Numbered from the stretch's first letter, positions 34,250 through 47,759 are shown. The stretch is DNA of 64,000 bases from Riptortus pedestris (GCA_019009955.1 CM032229.1:84901001-84965000), one strand, 5' to 3'. Notes: a model not told the origin generated them from the letters alone. Made by a program: numbers and translations.

Positions 34250-37120
34250 TTTCCCAATTTACATGAGCCTGCAGATAGATGGATCTTCTGATCGGTTCCA
34301 TAGCTCAATAGATTCACTAGCCAGGTCACACAATGAGTAACTATACATATAACTCATCTCAGAAGTAGACGTAAGAATATGCTATAGCGGTCACACCAAC
34401 TGCTAGCTAGCCCATTATGATTGACCAGGTGGGCTAAAAGCAAGGCCTACCAAGACGGATTACAAGATAAGATCCTGTGAAGTAGTTCTAAAGGAGTTTT
34501 AGTTCTCGTCAATACAATTTCATAGTACCTCTCTTAATCTCGAAATTCCTCAGCTAAATAAACGTTTAATATTTTATTTAATAATTAAATTGAAAATACA
34601 TTCAAATAGTTTGATTGACACTATGAACGCAACCTCTTAGCTCACTTTGTATGCAGTGTAAAACAAAATTGAACAAATTATCTTTGTTGTGGTGCTAGTT
34701 AACTAGGTTCTATAAAAGAAAGGCCTTGTTCCCCACAATAAATACCGTGAAGGATAAGGACTTTTTATACAGAATCTGAAATGTCATTCTCCATTATCCA
34801 CCACCTCAAAGAAGAGAAATAAATTAAATTGTATTTTCTCATCTGAAAGCACCAAAATAAAAAAAAAATATTATAAGCCCTGTCCTATTACATAGGAAAT
34901 ATGTTGGAACTTCTCAGAAAGTAGTTTAGCAATGCGGACAAAGCTTACTACATCTTATTTCACTTGAAAATATAACAGGACATTTATTTCAGGGTCATTA
35001 TTTGATAATAAAAATCGCATCGTTTTGTCTTCTATTTATTTTGATATAGGCAGATGAATGGAATTATGAAGGTCTAAAAATTGCTTCATCATAGTATGCG
35101 TCATGTCTATTAACAAAGTTAACCATTGTTTTAAACTAGATGACCCGATGATGAACTTGACATAAAAACATTTTTAAATGTCAAGAGCTATGATAAGCTA
35201 GAATTGTTTCATCTTCTCTTTCTATTAAATGCAATTTAAGTCATTACGAAGGTAATTTGCTATAGTCTTAGTGAATGCAATGAGCAAATTTTATTTTTGT
35301 CTGAGTTATTATTCAGCCTCTCCTCATATTATGAAGCGTCAATTGCTTTCCAAGTTCTAAATATAAGTTGCCCAGATTACATGCTACAAGCCATGAGCAG
35401 AAAGAGATGTACACGTAGCTTGAAGAGTGCCTAACGGCCAGACGATATGGTAACGGTTCTTGGCCCGTCTTCTGCTTTTTATGGCATTTCTTGCCATCCT
35501 TTTGCCATTTCAGAGCGTTCAGCCTCGTAATGTCGTTATTTTCAGTGGCTCAGTTAAATACAAGAAAATTATCTACTAATGCGAATATAATTGCAATGTT
35601 CTTTTAAGTACGATTAGATTTTAGTAGTATTAAATTAATACTTTCTTTGAAAACGAAGCAGAGAAAACAAAATGATTACTTTTGTAGATTAGATTAAAAA
35701 AAAAAAAGGTTTGTATTTGTATATTAGATAAAACATTTTTAACAAGTGGAATTTTAATCTTTGGCAACAACATCTTGCCTATGACAGTTTCAGAACTTTC
35801 TTGAAGACCCTCAACCACTAGCTGATTTAAATGATCATTCCGAATATATAAAAGTATTAAATTATTAAATGATCAGCGCAACGAGTAACCCAAGGACTAC
35901 AGAATTTTGAAAATAGCAAACCATGCATGCAAGTGCTGTGAAACTGATGTTCTGACAGCGATCCTGGAGGTCAGAAGTCAAACTTACTATATCCACACTT
36001 CAAAATAATATCAATAAAAAAATATATTCAAAACAGAGTTCATTAATTACGGGTTTTCAATAAAATCGATAGCATTGATGGTATTGATGAATACATAGCC
36101 AGCCTCTCTTAGTTCTAATAAAATACAAAATAATGTTTATTACTCATCATTTTTTATCTTGTATAAACACCAAGCAAAGCCTATATTATTCCATCCATTT
36201 TCTTGTTAAACCAGTTCCGGCAAACGGAAACCAGAAGTAAATATCGTCATATAGAAATGTCAAAATTACATATTAAAACTGTTAACATTGTCAATAGAAT
36301 TTGTTATATTTATGTTTAACAGCCGACTCCAGTGAGAGACGGAGGGACAGGCGAGAATTAGAAAAAAAAGTTTTTATTTTGATGCCATTATTCTTGAAGT
36401 GACATGGTGCAGAAAAAAAACCCAAATTGAAAGGTATTGAATAAATCATTTATTTATTTTTATTTAAATAGTAATACTTCTGTAATGATATTATATCACC
36501 TCTCCACTAGCACCATTAATTTGAAACGATTTTTACTGCTTTTCTACTGATTCAGTACATGTATGTAAAGCACATAATTACAGTTTATTATGTTAAGGCT
36601 AAACAGAACCCTCGTTACCGTCTGCCCAACCTCATTTCCTGGCTTCCTCCCAATGAGAAACGAGAAAAACACTCAAAACAAAGGTAAGAAGGGGAAAAAC
36701 CCGAACAAAGAAATCAAAGAAACACAATGGACTTGGTGCCAGCGATGCCACATCTTCGCCAACAATACTTGCGGTACCTAGGACAATTAGGATACAGCAA
36801 ACGTCCTTTCTATTGGCGTCTATTGTCGCCCCCTTCTTTAGGTTACGTATCCGGCAAACACCAGATGGTGACGCACATGGCAACTTCATCCCTTAGCTAC
36901 ATTACAGCTTACTACGAAACCATTGCACTTTATATATGTTATTTGGTGACTAAGATCATGAATAGCTGCAGTCTGTTGGGGATCTCATTAACTACTATCA
37001 TATTAGGCAAGAGTCAGCTGCGGGTCCTCAGCCTCTCTCATCACAGGATCTCTCTATGGCCATCTTCCCAGTTCAGCCAGGGCTTGTCACTCCTCACCCC
37101 ACCTGTTAAACGTCACGATA
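34250..37120. other. no gene recognised; weak zinc-knuckle-like frame near 36.6 kb
   Basis: AT-rich until about 36580. At 36590-36781 (+) a frame ends WTWCQRCHIFANNTCGT, with Cys spacing C-x2-C-x7-C like the segment before PR/SET domains in some PRDM proteins. Downstream frames do not continue a SET domain and contain stops. The 170-codon frame at 36727-37239 (+) runs into family A and is not a gene. I do not assign a product. Confidence 0.3.
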
Positions 37121-37535
37121 TTCTTTCCCTCCAAAGAAATCAGCTATTGAGGTTGTATTACATAACGTGGTTTTTGAAAACTTTCTTCAAATGTTCATTG
37201 ACGATAAAAATGAGCTCCGTACCAAGTCATCTACTATAATTGTCTATCTATATGTTAACAGTCTAGCTGACGCAATTTTATCCGATGGTTGTGGACACGG
37301 ATATTTAAACGACAAACTAATGGCTAACTTCATTAAAGACCGAAAATTGACTATCTCGGTTATAATGTGTCAAATAGGCACATTTTATAAAACCAAACTT
37401 GTTAATAAAGTAAGCTCCCTACAAATATTCTAAATATTTTTTTATAGCTTTAATACTAGTGGAGTTATTATTGTTATCTGTATTTTGCGTTATTGCTTCA
37501 GTAAATCCCCACTCCATCTAATGTAACTTTCACAT
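37121..37535 (-). repeat. family A repeat, decayed, minus orientation
   Basis: The right-end sequence is recognisable as AGAAATCAGCTATTGAGGTTGTA (37135-37157), then TTCTTCAAATGTTCATTGACGA and GTTAACAGTCTAGCTGACGCAATTTT, and finally GCTTCAGTAAATCCCCACTCC. The C-rich block and left end are lost. Confidence 0.75.
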
Positions 37536-37539
37536 TACT

Positions 37540-38800
37540 TCACTACACATCTTGTGTGCAACTTGGGTTTCAAACCTTCTTTTTACAGGACCTTTAGGAA
37601 GGGATAAATATTACAATTGAATGTAAAATATGGATATTTATGAAACATTGTGTTTTGCGTCAGGGGAACAATTAGTTTTGAATTTTTATTCAAAGAAATA
37701 TTCAAAATGGCTTTATTTTCTTCACAAACCCTGTGTGTTCTGGTCTCCAATGGTTACTATTACTTCAAGTCCCAAAAACGAGGATATAAATGGGTGTAAT
37801 AATTTCCAAGAGTATTAAATTGGGTCTCCATACACAGATAGAAAGCTACACAATGACACAGAAGTTGCTTAATGCCCCGTAGAGTATTGGGAGAATCTTT
37901 AAAACCCTGACTCATATGACAAATTACGGAAATAAAGATTTTAATGAACGCTTTTTGAGTAATGAATGTTGTTTAAGGAGATCTAAACTTTCAGATGTAG
38001 CTGACCAAGGGAGAGAGTGAGACAGACTCACCAGCTGAGTCAAGATTAGAGAGGCCGGACCGTAGATTTCTCCGTCCTACATCGCCTGTCCGGCAACACA
38101 CCTAGCGGCCCTCACATGGCTAGCGGATCTCTTTCGGGTCGTCTGGCACACTCTAGACACTCCCACGACAGTGACAGTTAACACGTTAACTGCACTAATG
38201 ATTCTGAGGAATTAGTTAATTTATGATGTCCTTTTGCATAATCGTGCAATCGATATCTTGCAATTTGTGCTTTCGGGATGTTGGCATCGAATTTTTATCA
38301 CTGAGACTCATTCGACAGCCTAATTGGGAGGAGTTCCACGGGGGGGGGGATTACTGGAGAAATATTTTTTTAGTTTACATTTTCGCGCTGTAACATTTTA
38401 TTATTATACGTTCTTCATATTTTCATGGCAAGGGTCACCTATAAAACATATTTCCCTCAGAAATGTAAGTAGCAATCTGTAATTAGATTTAATAAATATA
38501 TAATATATGTAGACACTTATTAATACAATGTCTAGCAAAGAATTATCATAGGGTTTTCATGTAATCCACGAAACATGTAGGGCAGTATCAAGATAGTTTG
38601 TGCGAAAAAATGTATATTATTGCTGACCCCTGACATGAAAATATGTAGAATATAAAAAAATATTGGGTACAGAATAAGAAGCATATTATTATTATATTTT
38701 CTACAATTGAATTTGTAGGTTATAATATGAGGCTGTGCTGTCATTTATTTAAAAGTTTTAATATTTTTTTTTTATGAGCAATGGTTTTTTGGGTGGGAGA
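37540..38800. other. no gene recognised
   Basis: AT-rich, apart from about 37995-38175, which is less AT-rich and repeat-like (CACCTAGCGGCCCTCACATGG). AGTTAACACGTTAACTGCAC at 38177-38196 resembles the end of the TTAA-type MITE at 59566, but I found no matching second end nearby. Confidence 0.4.
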
Positions 38801-38804
38801 GAAG

Positions 38805-38985
38805 GTTTTTTTTTCTCACATGGTAAACCTTTGAGTGGCGAATTCGATTTCCGTTAGGCAATAGGAATTTATTTAGTGACAAAGTTATTAAAAGAAATCC
38901 TTAGTCCCACTCTAGCTAGAAATGGTCGGTAACCTATAGATAACCCGTCCCAATTAGCCGTAGTAGCAATTAGATATTCTTATTA
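38805..38985 (+). mobile_element. tRNA-derived SINE, plus orientation, decayed head
   Basis: The head is replaced by a G/T-rich stretch, but CTCACATGGTAAACC, the B-box derivative GAATTCGATTTCC, the TTATTTAGTGACAAAGTTATT body and AGATAACCCGTCCCAATTAGCC are clear. Confidence 0.8.
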
Positions 38986-39367
38986 GCTAATGTTTCTGTT
39001 TAACCCCTACTGGTGCATTTGCTATTGGTCAGATTCATGCAGAATGGAACGCGAAACCATTGCATGACCTTGAACTTGTCTTATATATCGGGTATCGTGC
39101 CAGAAACTCAAAAACGAAGTGCTTTTTATTAATTTGTTTGAGAGCAACAGAATTCTTTCTACTTCTGAAACCACCAACCGGTATAAAATGTGAACCTAAG
39201 ACGTTATGCGCCGTTGCCTCCGTCGAAAGCTCCTATTTTATCAATAATTAGTTATGGGATTTGGGTCTTATTGAAAGATTTTCTCTCGTTAGTGCTAGTA
39301 AAAGCGCTCAGAAGTTGTGTATAATTTTAATTCATCCAGAGAGATCCTTCTATGGGCCAGTCTTCAT

Positions 39368-39386
39368 AGCAAACCCTCTGTATATA

Positions 39387-39459
<73 letters not shown>

Positions 39460-39476
39460 CAAACCCTCTGTATATA

Positions 39477-39521
<45 letters not shown>

Positions 39522-39528
39522 CAAACCC

Positions 39529-39580
<52 letters not shown>

Positions 39581-39584
39581 CAGG

Positions 39585-39622
<38 letters not shown>

Positions 39623-39634
39623 ATATATATATAA
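39368..39634. repeat. TA microsatellite with three-copy higher-order unit
   Basis: Four TA arrays. The first three are each introduced by the same non-TA segment, AGCAAACCCTCTGTATATAT, at about 39368, 39458 and 39520; the fourth is introduced by AATCAGGT. Spacings of about 90 and 62 bases differ only by TA array length. Long Tyr-Ile frames here on both strands are artefacts. Confidence 0.95.
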
Positions 39635-39987
39635 TTTGTAAGACATAACTATTGGCAATTAGGTTGCTACGGAAATAATTAAATATAAAATATTTTTAAT
39701 GTATTAATGAAATTGTACTCAATGACATTCATGTAATCAGACCCTTTCTTTTACAGAATTAGTTAGTACTCACAGTCTGGAAAATGAGTTTTCAACGTAT
39801 CATTCCAACGTACCTGAAAAATGCAATAATGTCCATTAAAACATTATAGTCAGTGTATACCAGGATAAGTAAGGTATTTAACCATCACATTAAATTTATT
39901 TTTCTTACGCACTTTGAGGTATCATCGAATAATATAGAGTACATCCAATTCGAATTTCGAAATAATTGCAGAATGAAAAAAAAAAAA

Positions 39988-40790
39988 AAGTCCGTCAGGC
40001 AGGAGCTGCGTAAACTAAGCAGATTTCCCAAGCGAAGGTACAACGGATAAATAAACATACTGGTAACACCACTGCAAATATTAAGTGAATTAATACAAAT
40101 GGTAATGAGAAATCATTCAGTTACAAGTTAATAAATCTACAACGGAAAGCGTCTGAATAGAAAATAAAAAACAGGCCAGCCAACCTGAATTCTAGACAGG
40201 AAAGAAAACCCATTAATGAAATATATCAGAAGTGCTTTATTGAAAACTATTTACTATTACTAGTACTGTAATTTGTAATGAGTCAGAATAATTTTAATCT
40301 CAATTACTTAAATTATAGTAATCCAAGAACAAAATAAGGAGGGGGGGGGATCAAAAGAACGTATTTCCATATATCAAAAAGGAAAAGTTCAAAGAAATCA
40401 ATATTTCATATTTAACCTTCTAATGAATGATGTGGTTCATGACATAAAAGCTTGTTATTAATATAACATGAGCAGGAATGACGGTTTACTGAAAGCTGAA
40501 CACTATAAAATCCAAATATCTCGGTTATAATACTCATGATACAGAAAATATGTATAGAATAATATTTATAGATAATTTAATTTGCAATAAGATTGGTCCT
40601 CAACAATTCTTCGATCCGACGTATAGTAACGGAGATATATCGAATTTTAAAAATTCCCCTCTTTAACCCCACCTCCTCCCACAGGTCCGATTTCAGGTTC
40701 ATAAACCTATCCTTTATTTTTGCATAAAACGATTAAATACCGAGTTTGGTAACGATCAAACAAAAATTGCGACCGCTACAGCGTTAAGAG

Positions 40791-40860
<70 letters not shown>

Positions 40861-40983
40861 GAACGGGACTCATTTTCGTCATCTCCTGGGTAGGATCGAT
40901 GGCCATTTGCGGAAAATTTTTAAAAGTCGCGTCATGAGTACGACCTCAATAGCTGATATCCCTCAAGGGAAATCTGCTAAAAG
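39988..40983 (+). repeat. family A repeat, full length, long subfamily
   Basis: At about 996 bases this is the longest copy with both ends. It starts AGTCCGTCAGGCAGGAGCTGCG and AAGCAGATTTCCC, carries the long left module (ACTGGTAACACCACTGC, AATGGTAATGAG), the TTTGCAATAAGATTGG block and the C-rich block. Then come GCGACCGCTACAGCGTTAAG, a 64-base TA array (40793-40856), GAACGGGACTCATTTTCGTC, and the terminal palindrome ATCCCTCAAGGGAAATCTGCTAAAA. An A run precedes the left end. Confidence 0.93.
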
Positions 40984-41487
40984 AAGAAAATTATTTTCTC
41001 AAAGATATTCAGTAGAAATAATAATAATAAAATACTTATATAACAATGTGTTGATTTCTAAGAAATAAATTTTAAAAAAATCAAACTTTTTTTTTTCGCA
41101 ACCTGTAAATGTGTCCTGAGTTTCGAGGTTTTCATTAACATGACGATTTAACAATCGACGATGTTGTTATATTGTTGTTGTGGTCTGTATTTAGGGACCA
41201 TCCGTAGAAGTGTTTCTCCGGAATACTTGTTCTAAGAATTGTGGTGTTTGTAATAATAACAAGACTTATTTCCCTTCACCTTCTGCCTGAGGCCATCCAA
41301 CTATAAATGGATCAATGAGAGTGGAAACAATTTCAGACCAGAATTGTTGCCGCAGTTCACGTTGTCTAACAACCACAACAACCAGTACTACTTCAATGTA
41401 TAGAAACACAACGTTACGACACTGGCAAGGGCAAGGAAGCAGTTTATAAATAGTTAATCAGTATTCATGACCAAAATGAAGCTATAA

Positions 41488-42016
41488 AAGTGCGTCATGC
41501 ATGGGCTGCGTTAACTAAGCAGGTTTCCCACTTGCGTCACGTATTTGCATTTATCTCAAAATGTAAATGTTCTGTAAGAACAATATTTAGTATATAGGCT
41601 TGAAATAACATTTTTCATTATATAACAGCTAATTGTTAAAATGACAGGAGTTGAAGTGGGGGTTATTGATGGCCGAAAACTAAAATATGGAAATATCTCA
41701 GTTTATATTCAATATATAGAATAAATGAACATAACAACATTTATAGATTATTGTATTTTCAATAAAATTGATTCTATACAATTTTTCGATCCGACACATA
41801 ATAACGGAGATATTTCGAATTTTCCTCAATAAGACAAAAATTACGACCGCAAGAGTGGTAACAGGCATGAAATATAATTTTGATCAGGAGGATATTTAAT
41901 TTTGAACGGATCTACTTTTCATCATTACTAGGAAGGATCGCTGGGCATTTGAAAGAAATGTTTTGAAAATCGTGTCATGAGTACAACCTCAATAGCTGAT
42001 TTCCCTTAAGGGGGAA
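41488..42016 (+). repeat. family A repeat, short subfamily, no TA array
   Basis: Left end GTGCGTCATGCATGGGCTGCG and AAGCAGGTTTCCC, short left module, AATTTTTCGATCCGACACATA, then AAAATTACGACCGCAAGAGTGG and the right end GAACGGATCTAC, CAATAGCTGATTTCCCTTAAGGG. Where other copies carry the TA array this one has only CATGAAATATAATTTTGATCAGGAGG. Confidence 0.9.
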
Positions 42017-42517
42017 TTAATCAATTAAACAATTAATAAATTTTATGGACTGCGCATTATTTATGATAGAATATATTATTACATGTTGGCGCCCATATGT
42101 GCTCGGACTTGATTTTTTTTTGTTTTGACGGAAGTTTTATTAAATTAAATTGTATGGTACTTCTTTTTTTAGAATTAGGGATTAAAGAAGTGAGTATTAC
42201 TATTTAATAATACCAAAAATTCTTGGAAAGATTTGAAGATTAGTAAGAGGATAGACAGAGACGAAGGCAGTTGAATTTTTTTATCAATAAAGACAGGCTT
42301 GATTACAGAATTTGTACACTACATTTTACTTATTCTGCAATTATTTATTAATTATGCGCTCCCAGGTTACACATTTTTCCGTTAAGCTATTAAAATATTC
42401 CCCAATAAATCAAGTCTATATTAACGTTTAAGATTTAAATTCTTAGCGTTCTTACTAAGGAATGAACTGTAATTAGAATGCGATATGCCATCTGAGAGCG
42501 ATTTCAGTTCGCGTAAA

Positions 42518-42551
42518 ATATGCGTAGTTTACGCAACCCCTGCGTGACGCT
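42518..42551 (-). repeat. isolated family A left-end fragment
   Basis: TGCGTAGTTTACGCAACCCCTGCGTGACG is the reverse complement of the family A left terminus, without the adjoining GGGAAATCTGCT. No other family A sequence is next to it. Confidence 0.75.
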
Positions 42552-42559
42552 CATTTCCA

Positions 42560-43810
42560 TAATCTTTTCACAAATTATACTACAGGAAATATGATGAAAT
42601 GCCTTTATTAGGGAACTGTGGTTATGTAAAACCTGGAACCGGAAAGTAACAATCTGGTTAAATATCACTAACGATATACAAAGTATCAATTACATACTAC
42701 TGGGGCCTTTATCTGGGTCAGCAGCGCGTGCCCCTGGGAATGGCTGTGGGAAGCTACAAGTTCACAACATACTGACAGCTTGATGAACCTAATTGCATAA
42801 TTACTGAGGTAGCATGCAGTAGGATGCAATAATGTAACTGCACTTTTAACGGGTAATTTCTTCCGATTATGATTACGAAGCAAAACTGCCGGTTATTTGT
42901 TTTTACAATAGATTAGAGGATGATTTTTTCATTCATTTCCATAATCGTCTAATGGTGAAAGTTATTATGACTTACTCAAAACTAATAAATATAACACTAT
43001 CTAAATTTTAAATTACGACTGGAAGTAAAAAAAAAAAATGAAATTTTTAGTCAACAAATTTTTGATAAACAGAATTATGGCTTACATAGTTTCTATTTAA
43101 AAAGTACATTGGTAAATCTGATCTTGTTTGGGTTTTTTTTATTATTTGAGTAATATCCCCTTGTACAGAGCCCTCCGAAATAAATGAATAAATACTAAGA
43201 ACAATAAATAATAAGTGAAATAAATAATGTGCGAGGTGTTAAAAGATTTATTATACTAGGTTTTGAAGAAAATCAATTCTGACGTGAAAATATTTTTTGC
43301 ATAGTCACTAAAGGTAGGACGCAAATTTTTACATTTCAAACCTTTGCACTTTATCTATAGTTATTCCACTTGTTTTGATCCTACTCATAGAATGACCGAA
43401 AAATATTTAACCCCATACAAAATGAAAACCCAATTCAAACAAGAAAGTAAAAAGTCCATCGACTTTTAACTATAAAAGTATTTGTTACACATGAGAGCAG
43501 AAAATACTTTCACTTTTGCCAAAGACCCATGTGTAAGTTATATTTTAATTACTTTAATAAAATAAATAATAAAAACATATATTCCAGGGAGGAACTAAGG
43601 ATTTTATTTTCTGAGTCACACGGCTGCTTTACTTCAGACTGCCTGACTAGCCAGGCACTGATAACGGAGCTTTGAAAACACCACTTGGCACAGTAAATTC
43701 TTATAGAGGACATGGCCTTTTTATTGATCCTGATTATCTTTATAAAACCTAGAACCAAAGTAAAAATTGTGTAAAAACTCTAAATTATATAGCAAAATAA
43801 CTGGAACCTT
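42560..43810. other. no gene recognised
   Basis: AT-rich with short unrecognised frames (42686-42883 minus, 43549-43758 minus). Confidence 0.45.
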
Positions 43811-43819
43811 TTGATAAAC

Positions 43820-44190
43820 GTTTCATCTAAAACGAAAGAGCAAGCTCGTTAATAGGTGAGACTCTAGATGGGGTCTAGAGAAGAGGTAAAAAAAAATATC
43901 ACCGACATTATGATCAATATTATGTAACAAATCTTATTGAGAATACAATATCCTACGATTATTATCCATATATTGTTTTCTCCGCCTCTAATATTAACCT
44001 CTGTCTTCAGTAAACTCTATATACTTTTCATTCGAGCTTAACTTGATGCTACTGTTTTATTGAATATATCACCTAAATTTGTACTCTGCTTTCAAAGGCT
44101 TCTTATTATGGGACAAAAAGGGCAAGAACAGTTTGTCATTTCTGCACGTGGGAAATCTGCTTAGTTTTCGCATCACCTGCGAAACTAGTC
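43820..44190 (-). repeat. family A repeat, decayed, minus orientation
   Basis: The left end is clear (CACGTGGGAAATCTGCTTAG, 44145-44164, then TTCGCATCACCTGCG). Upstream, AAATCTTATTGAGAATACAAT and GTCTTCAGTAAACTC are degraded core blocks. The palindromic end is absent. Confidence 0.7.
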
Positions 44191-44194
44191 TTGT

Positions 44195-47100
44195 TAAAAA
44201 CTCCAAACAAAAGGAGTAGCTTCCATTCAACAATATAATTAGAATATTAAGACAGAAAAAACTTTCGCTACTGAAATCAATCACATCACATTAACTACTA
44301 ATCTTAGTGTGATGATTAATAATTACTTGTGTTATTGGAGAGTACTTTTAAGTGAAAGTGATATTTTATGTACAATCCAGTTTTGTAAATCCCTATTATT
44401 AACTGGCAATATAAATGTTATGGTTCTTTGCATAATATAAACATTGCTGTATTTTAGCGAAAAAAGGGGCTGAAGTGAAAGTTACAGGTATTTCAGAATG
44501 CTGTCTAATTCTAAATGAGTTACTAGCTTATTTTTTCCGTTCTCCAGAATCATTGCAGGGTGGAAGTCATCTACAACTATCAAAGGAAGTTGATATTGTC
44601 ATTCATAGTTTTTTTTTATCTTTTCATTCAATTGAATTTATTAGTCATTATTATTGTGAGTTTCTCCAACAGCTAAGATATTTTAAATAAAGCGTTTTTG
44701 TTGTTGTTTAAAAGAATTATAATAACTATAATAAACCAACGATGGAATGAATGAATATTGAATACATTGTGTAAACTTGTAATGCTTTTAGTATGCGATG
44801 TTAACTACCATTTTGGGCATAAACAGAATATAAATGGTACCTATAATTATGATCACAAATAATCAATGTGTGGTATTTTTTATTAAATCCAGATTCTTCA
44901 GTCTTCTTCAGCCTAGATTGTTTCTCCGCCAGTCTACGGGGAACTGGGGACCACAGTACTAGAAGACATGTTGCTACCCAGATCTGTTGTGAAGACACGA
45001 TAACGTCATCTTTCTCTTATTCATCTCACTTACTGTTCCCAACTTGTCCCTCGCAAGAATTGCATATAAACAAAAACAGAATCTTAAACTGAGGGTTAAA
45101 TGTTTATTAGGTAAAAATCGCTCAAGGTAAACATTTTACTAAAATTCTCTACTTTTTTGTTCAAACAGCCCCTCTGTTGTCTCAGAGCTTGGTGGAATAG
45201 GGACAGAAAGTTCATGGTCCTATCAGAATACAATTGTGTGCCCCGCAACCCCTCGGTTACGAGAATATTATTATTTCACTAAAGAAAGATAAAATTACCT
45301 ACAATTCTAGATGTAAACAATTTAAGTTGTTTAAAAAAGATTAAGCAAAATTATTTGTTAATCCGGAGTGAAAAGCATGAAACGATTTCCTTGGGAATGT
45401 CAATGGGAGCTGTCTACGGATTAGGGACGGCATCTCGCGGCAGAGCGTTGAACAAATGCAGATTCCGGGCTAGCCTTTTCACAGCTCTCGGCCTCATTTT
45501 CACTTTTACTATCCAGTGGAGGAGGAAACTGGCCAGCGAGGTTCGGCAGCGAGCTACCAAAATAATAGGGCCTTTTCGAGGAAGGAAAGTCAGAGAAAGG
45601 CGTGGTCATTCGCTTCGTCACCATCCAAACAGATATTTAGCTCGCAAATCACCTCGGTTTGCGACAAATAACCACTTCTCCTAATATAAGCTATTGAACT
45701 CGATGAGAGACAGACCAATGAGAGAGCGACTCTGCACATTCTATTCCAGATTAGTGGAGCCAGTAATTTACGGAGTGATGCACATGAACTTAATATTGGA
45801 CACATTGCACATAATTAAATTTATCTAAAAAAAATATTATTTATTTAATACTAAATGTACTAATGGGACGGCGGTGGCTGTGATTGATGAATATCTGTTC
45901 TGACATGGAAGAAAACCTCTAATCCAGAGGGTGGTAGTAAATGTAAAATAGTGCATGTTAGCAATATTTATTCTCTTAACCTATACAGAAAACATCTTTC
46001 ATAACTTTTGAATTTTCATGGCCCACGATTATGTCTTTGGCGCCCGGAACGCAGTAGTCAATACTTCAAAATCAAAAAATTAAAAAAAAAAGTTTTAGGA
46101 CCGTAATCGTTATTCTAAGCATAATAATTATTCTTCTCCGATAAAACCGATATTAACCAAGATAAAGTAGAATATGTGTTTCCAAGTCTAAGTAAACCCG
46201 CATTCCTAGTTGGAAATTTGAATCCTCATATAGCCACTGTTGTTCCTGGAGTCAGTTGGCTTATAAATATATAAGACCATAGAAATCTCTTTAAAAAGAA
46301 GTCAATCTATTAAATTTATTTATATACATACTCGTGCATGTATATATGTCTGTCATTTTGAGTAACCTGCCGTCTTACAATTGTGCCTGCTCATATACTT
46401 TCTCCCGTTAATTATTAACTATATTATCATGATTGAATAGCTTCAAACATTATCATTTAAATTGTGAATTATAAATGTTGAGTCGGTGTTTTTCAAAACT
46501 ATTTTTATCATAGGAGTGATGACGCAAGTGATTGTGAACGTAGTTCATTCAACATTCGTCATGGCTTTAATTTCACCGTAAACATCTCGACTTGAGGTTC
46601 TTCAGCTGCACGCTTGCACCCACGTCTTACGGTCCTCCATTGTTTGGCAATGCTTGAGAAAGAACTAAAAGTATTGTTATACAAAGTTTTTGTGTTTGTT
46701 TGCACTGAATTTTTTATTTCTTAAAAATAGATCTCATAATATATTGCCTGCTGAGGAGTAATGAGTGTGTATTTTATTCGTAGAAAAGCTCCATAATAGG
46801 AAATATTTTTACATTTCTCATATGAGGATTTTCTGTATTACCTTTATAGATCTTTGGGGACAATGGCGAGCAAAAGTAGATTATGAAAGATTAAATGTAA
46901 ATCTGTCCCCAATCAATCCCATAATTATTTAAAACACTTGGACGTACAAATTAGAATAATGGTCATAATTAGTCATTATTATGTACAACGCAACATTAAC
47001 AATTCCTATACCAACCAAATCCAACTGAAGCCAAACTCCTTTGGTATCTATTTTAAGAAATAAAACTTTCAAATTGCAATATGATTTAAAATTCTCTTTT

Positions 47101-47630
47101 ATAAGCCCAAAGGTTACTCTTTATTTCAAAATAGTAAATGCGACATCATAGTAAGTGCTGTGAAAAAAAAATATATCACTTGAGCTATGTTAATAAATTG
47201 TAGAAATAGCAACTAGAACACAGCTTTCACTCCACAAGGTCGTGCAAGTTTAACTCAGCACTCTTACGTACAAATTTCTACACACTACATAAGAAGATTA
47301 TTTTCATCAATTGCAATTTAGAAAATAAAATAGCTAACTTTGCTAAAACTTGGAATAACATCAGGCTTTGAGTTCTAGAACATATAATGAATGTTGATCT
47401 CAAATAAAAATAAATAAAATATCGTTTGTGGGGAATAAATCCCCAACAATAAAATATAAAGCTTAAATAGACACAAATGAGTAAAGTAAGTAATGAGAAA
47501 CTCAAACAGAAAAAAAAAAAGTTCAAACTAGACTAAGTTAAGATATAAAAGGAACAGTTAAAACACCAAAATCAATAAATAATAAGTTAAACAAAAATGA
47601 CAAATCGTTATAACGTATAACAATGTTACT
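44195..47630. other. no gene recognised
   Basis: AT-rich, except for about 45350-45800, which is less AT-rich and open on both strands (109 codons plus, 67 and 71 codons minus). None of these frames resembles a protein I know; an old repeat is a likely source. Confidence 0.4.
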
Positions 47631-47633
47631 CAA

Positions 47634-47751
47634 CAAATACTTTTTATATCTTTGTACACTTTTACTTATATTTTTTTCTTGTTTTAAGGGGTTTCAACCT
47701 TAAAACATAAAAATATAAGTAAAAGTGTACAAAGAAATAAAAAGGTATTTG
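47634..47751. repeat. 118-bp near-perfect hairpin (palindromic MITE-like)
   Basis: The left arm CAAATACTTTTTATATC, TTTGTACACTTTTACTTATA faces the right arm TATAAGTAAAAGTGTACAAA, GAAATAAAAAGGTATTTG. The centre (TTTTAAGG GGTTTCAA CCTTAAAA) is itself paired, so nearly the whole 118 bases can fold into one long stem. Differences are a few mismatches or small indels. No target duplication is evident. Confidence 0.9.
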
Positions 47752-47759
47752 ATTTTCAA

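Noticed and set aside
36727..37239. 170-codon plus-strand frame
   Set aside because: Its second half runs through a decayed family A repeat and the first half has no recognisable domain. A C-x2-C-x7-C segment in the overlapping frame hints at a PRDM-like knuckle but no SET-domain sequence follows.
37911..37945. SYDK-like translation considered as PIP4K2 exon 4
   Set aside because: Only four residues match and stops follow at once; no flanking splice sites fit.
39261..39658. Overlapping Tyr-Ile repeat reading frames of 65-105 codons on both strands
   Set aside because: They are translations of TA microsatellites and open on both strands for that reason. The same applies at 9147, 18274, 23106, 29276, 29742 and 33905-34229.
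44400..44700. Plus-strand frame starting after an acceptor-like TTTTAG (KGAEVKVTGISECCLILNE)
   Set aside because: No donor, no recognised domain, and the second half is low-complexity Phe/Ser-rich sequence from AT-rich DNA.
45355..45805. Open frames of 109 (+), 67 (-) and 71 (-) codons
   Set aside because: Open on both strands over a less AT-rich segment, with no domain, splice-site support or homologous copy in the window. Probably an old repeat.
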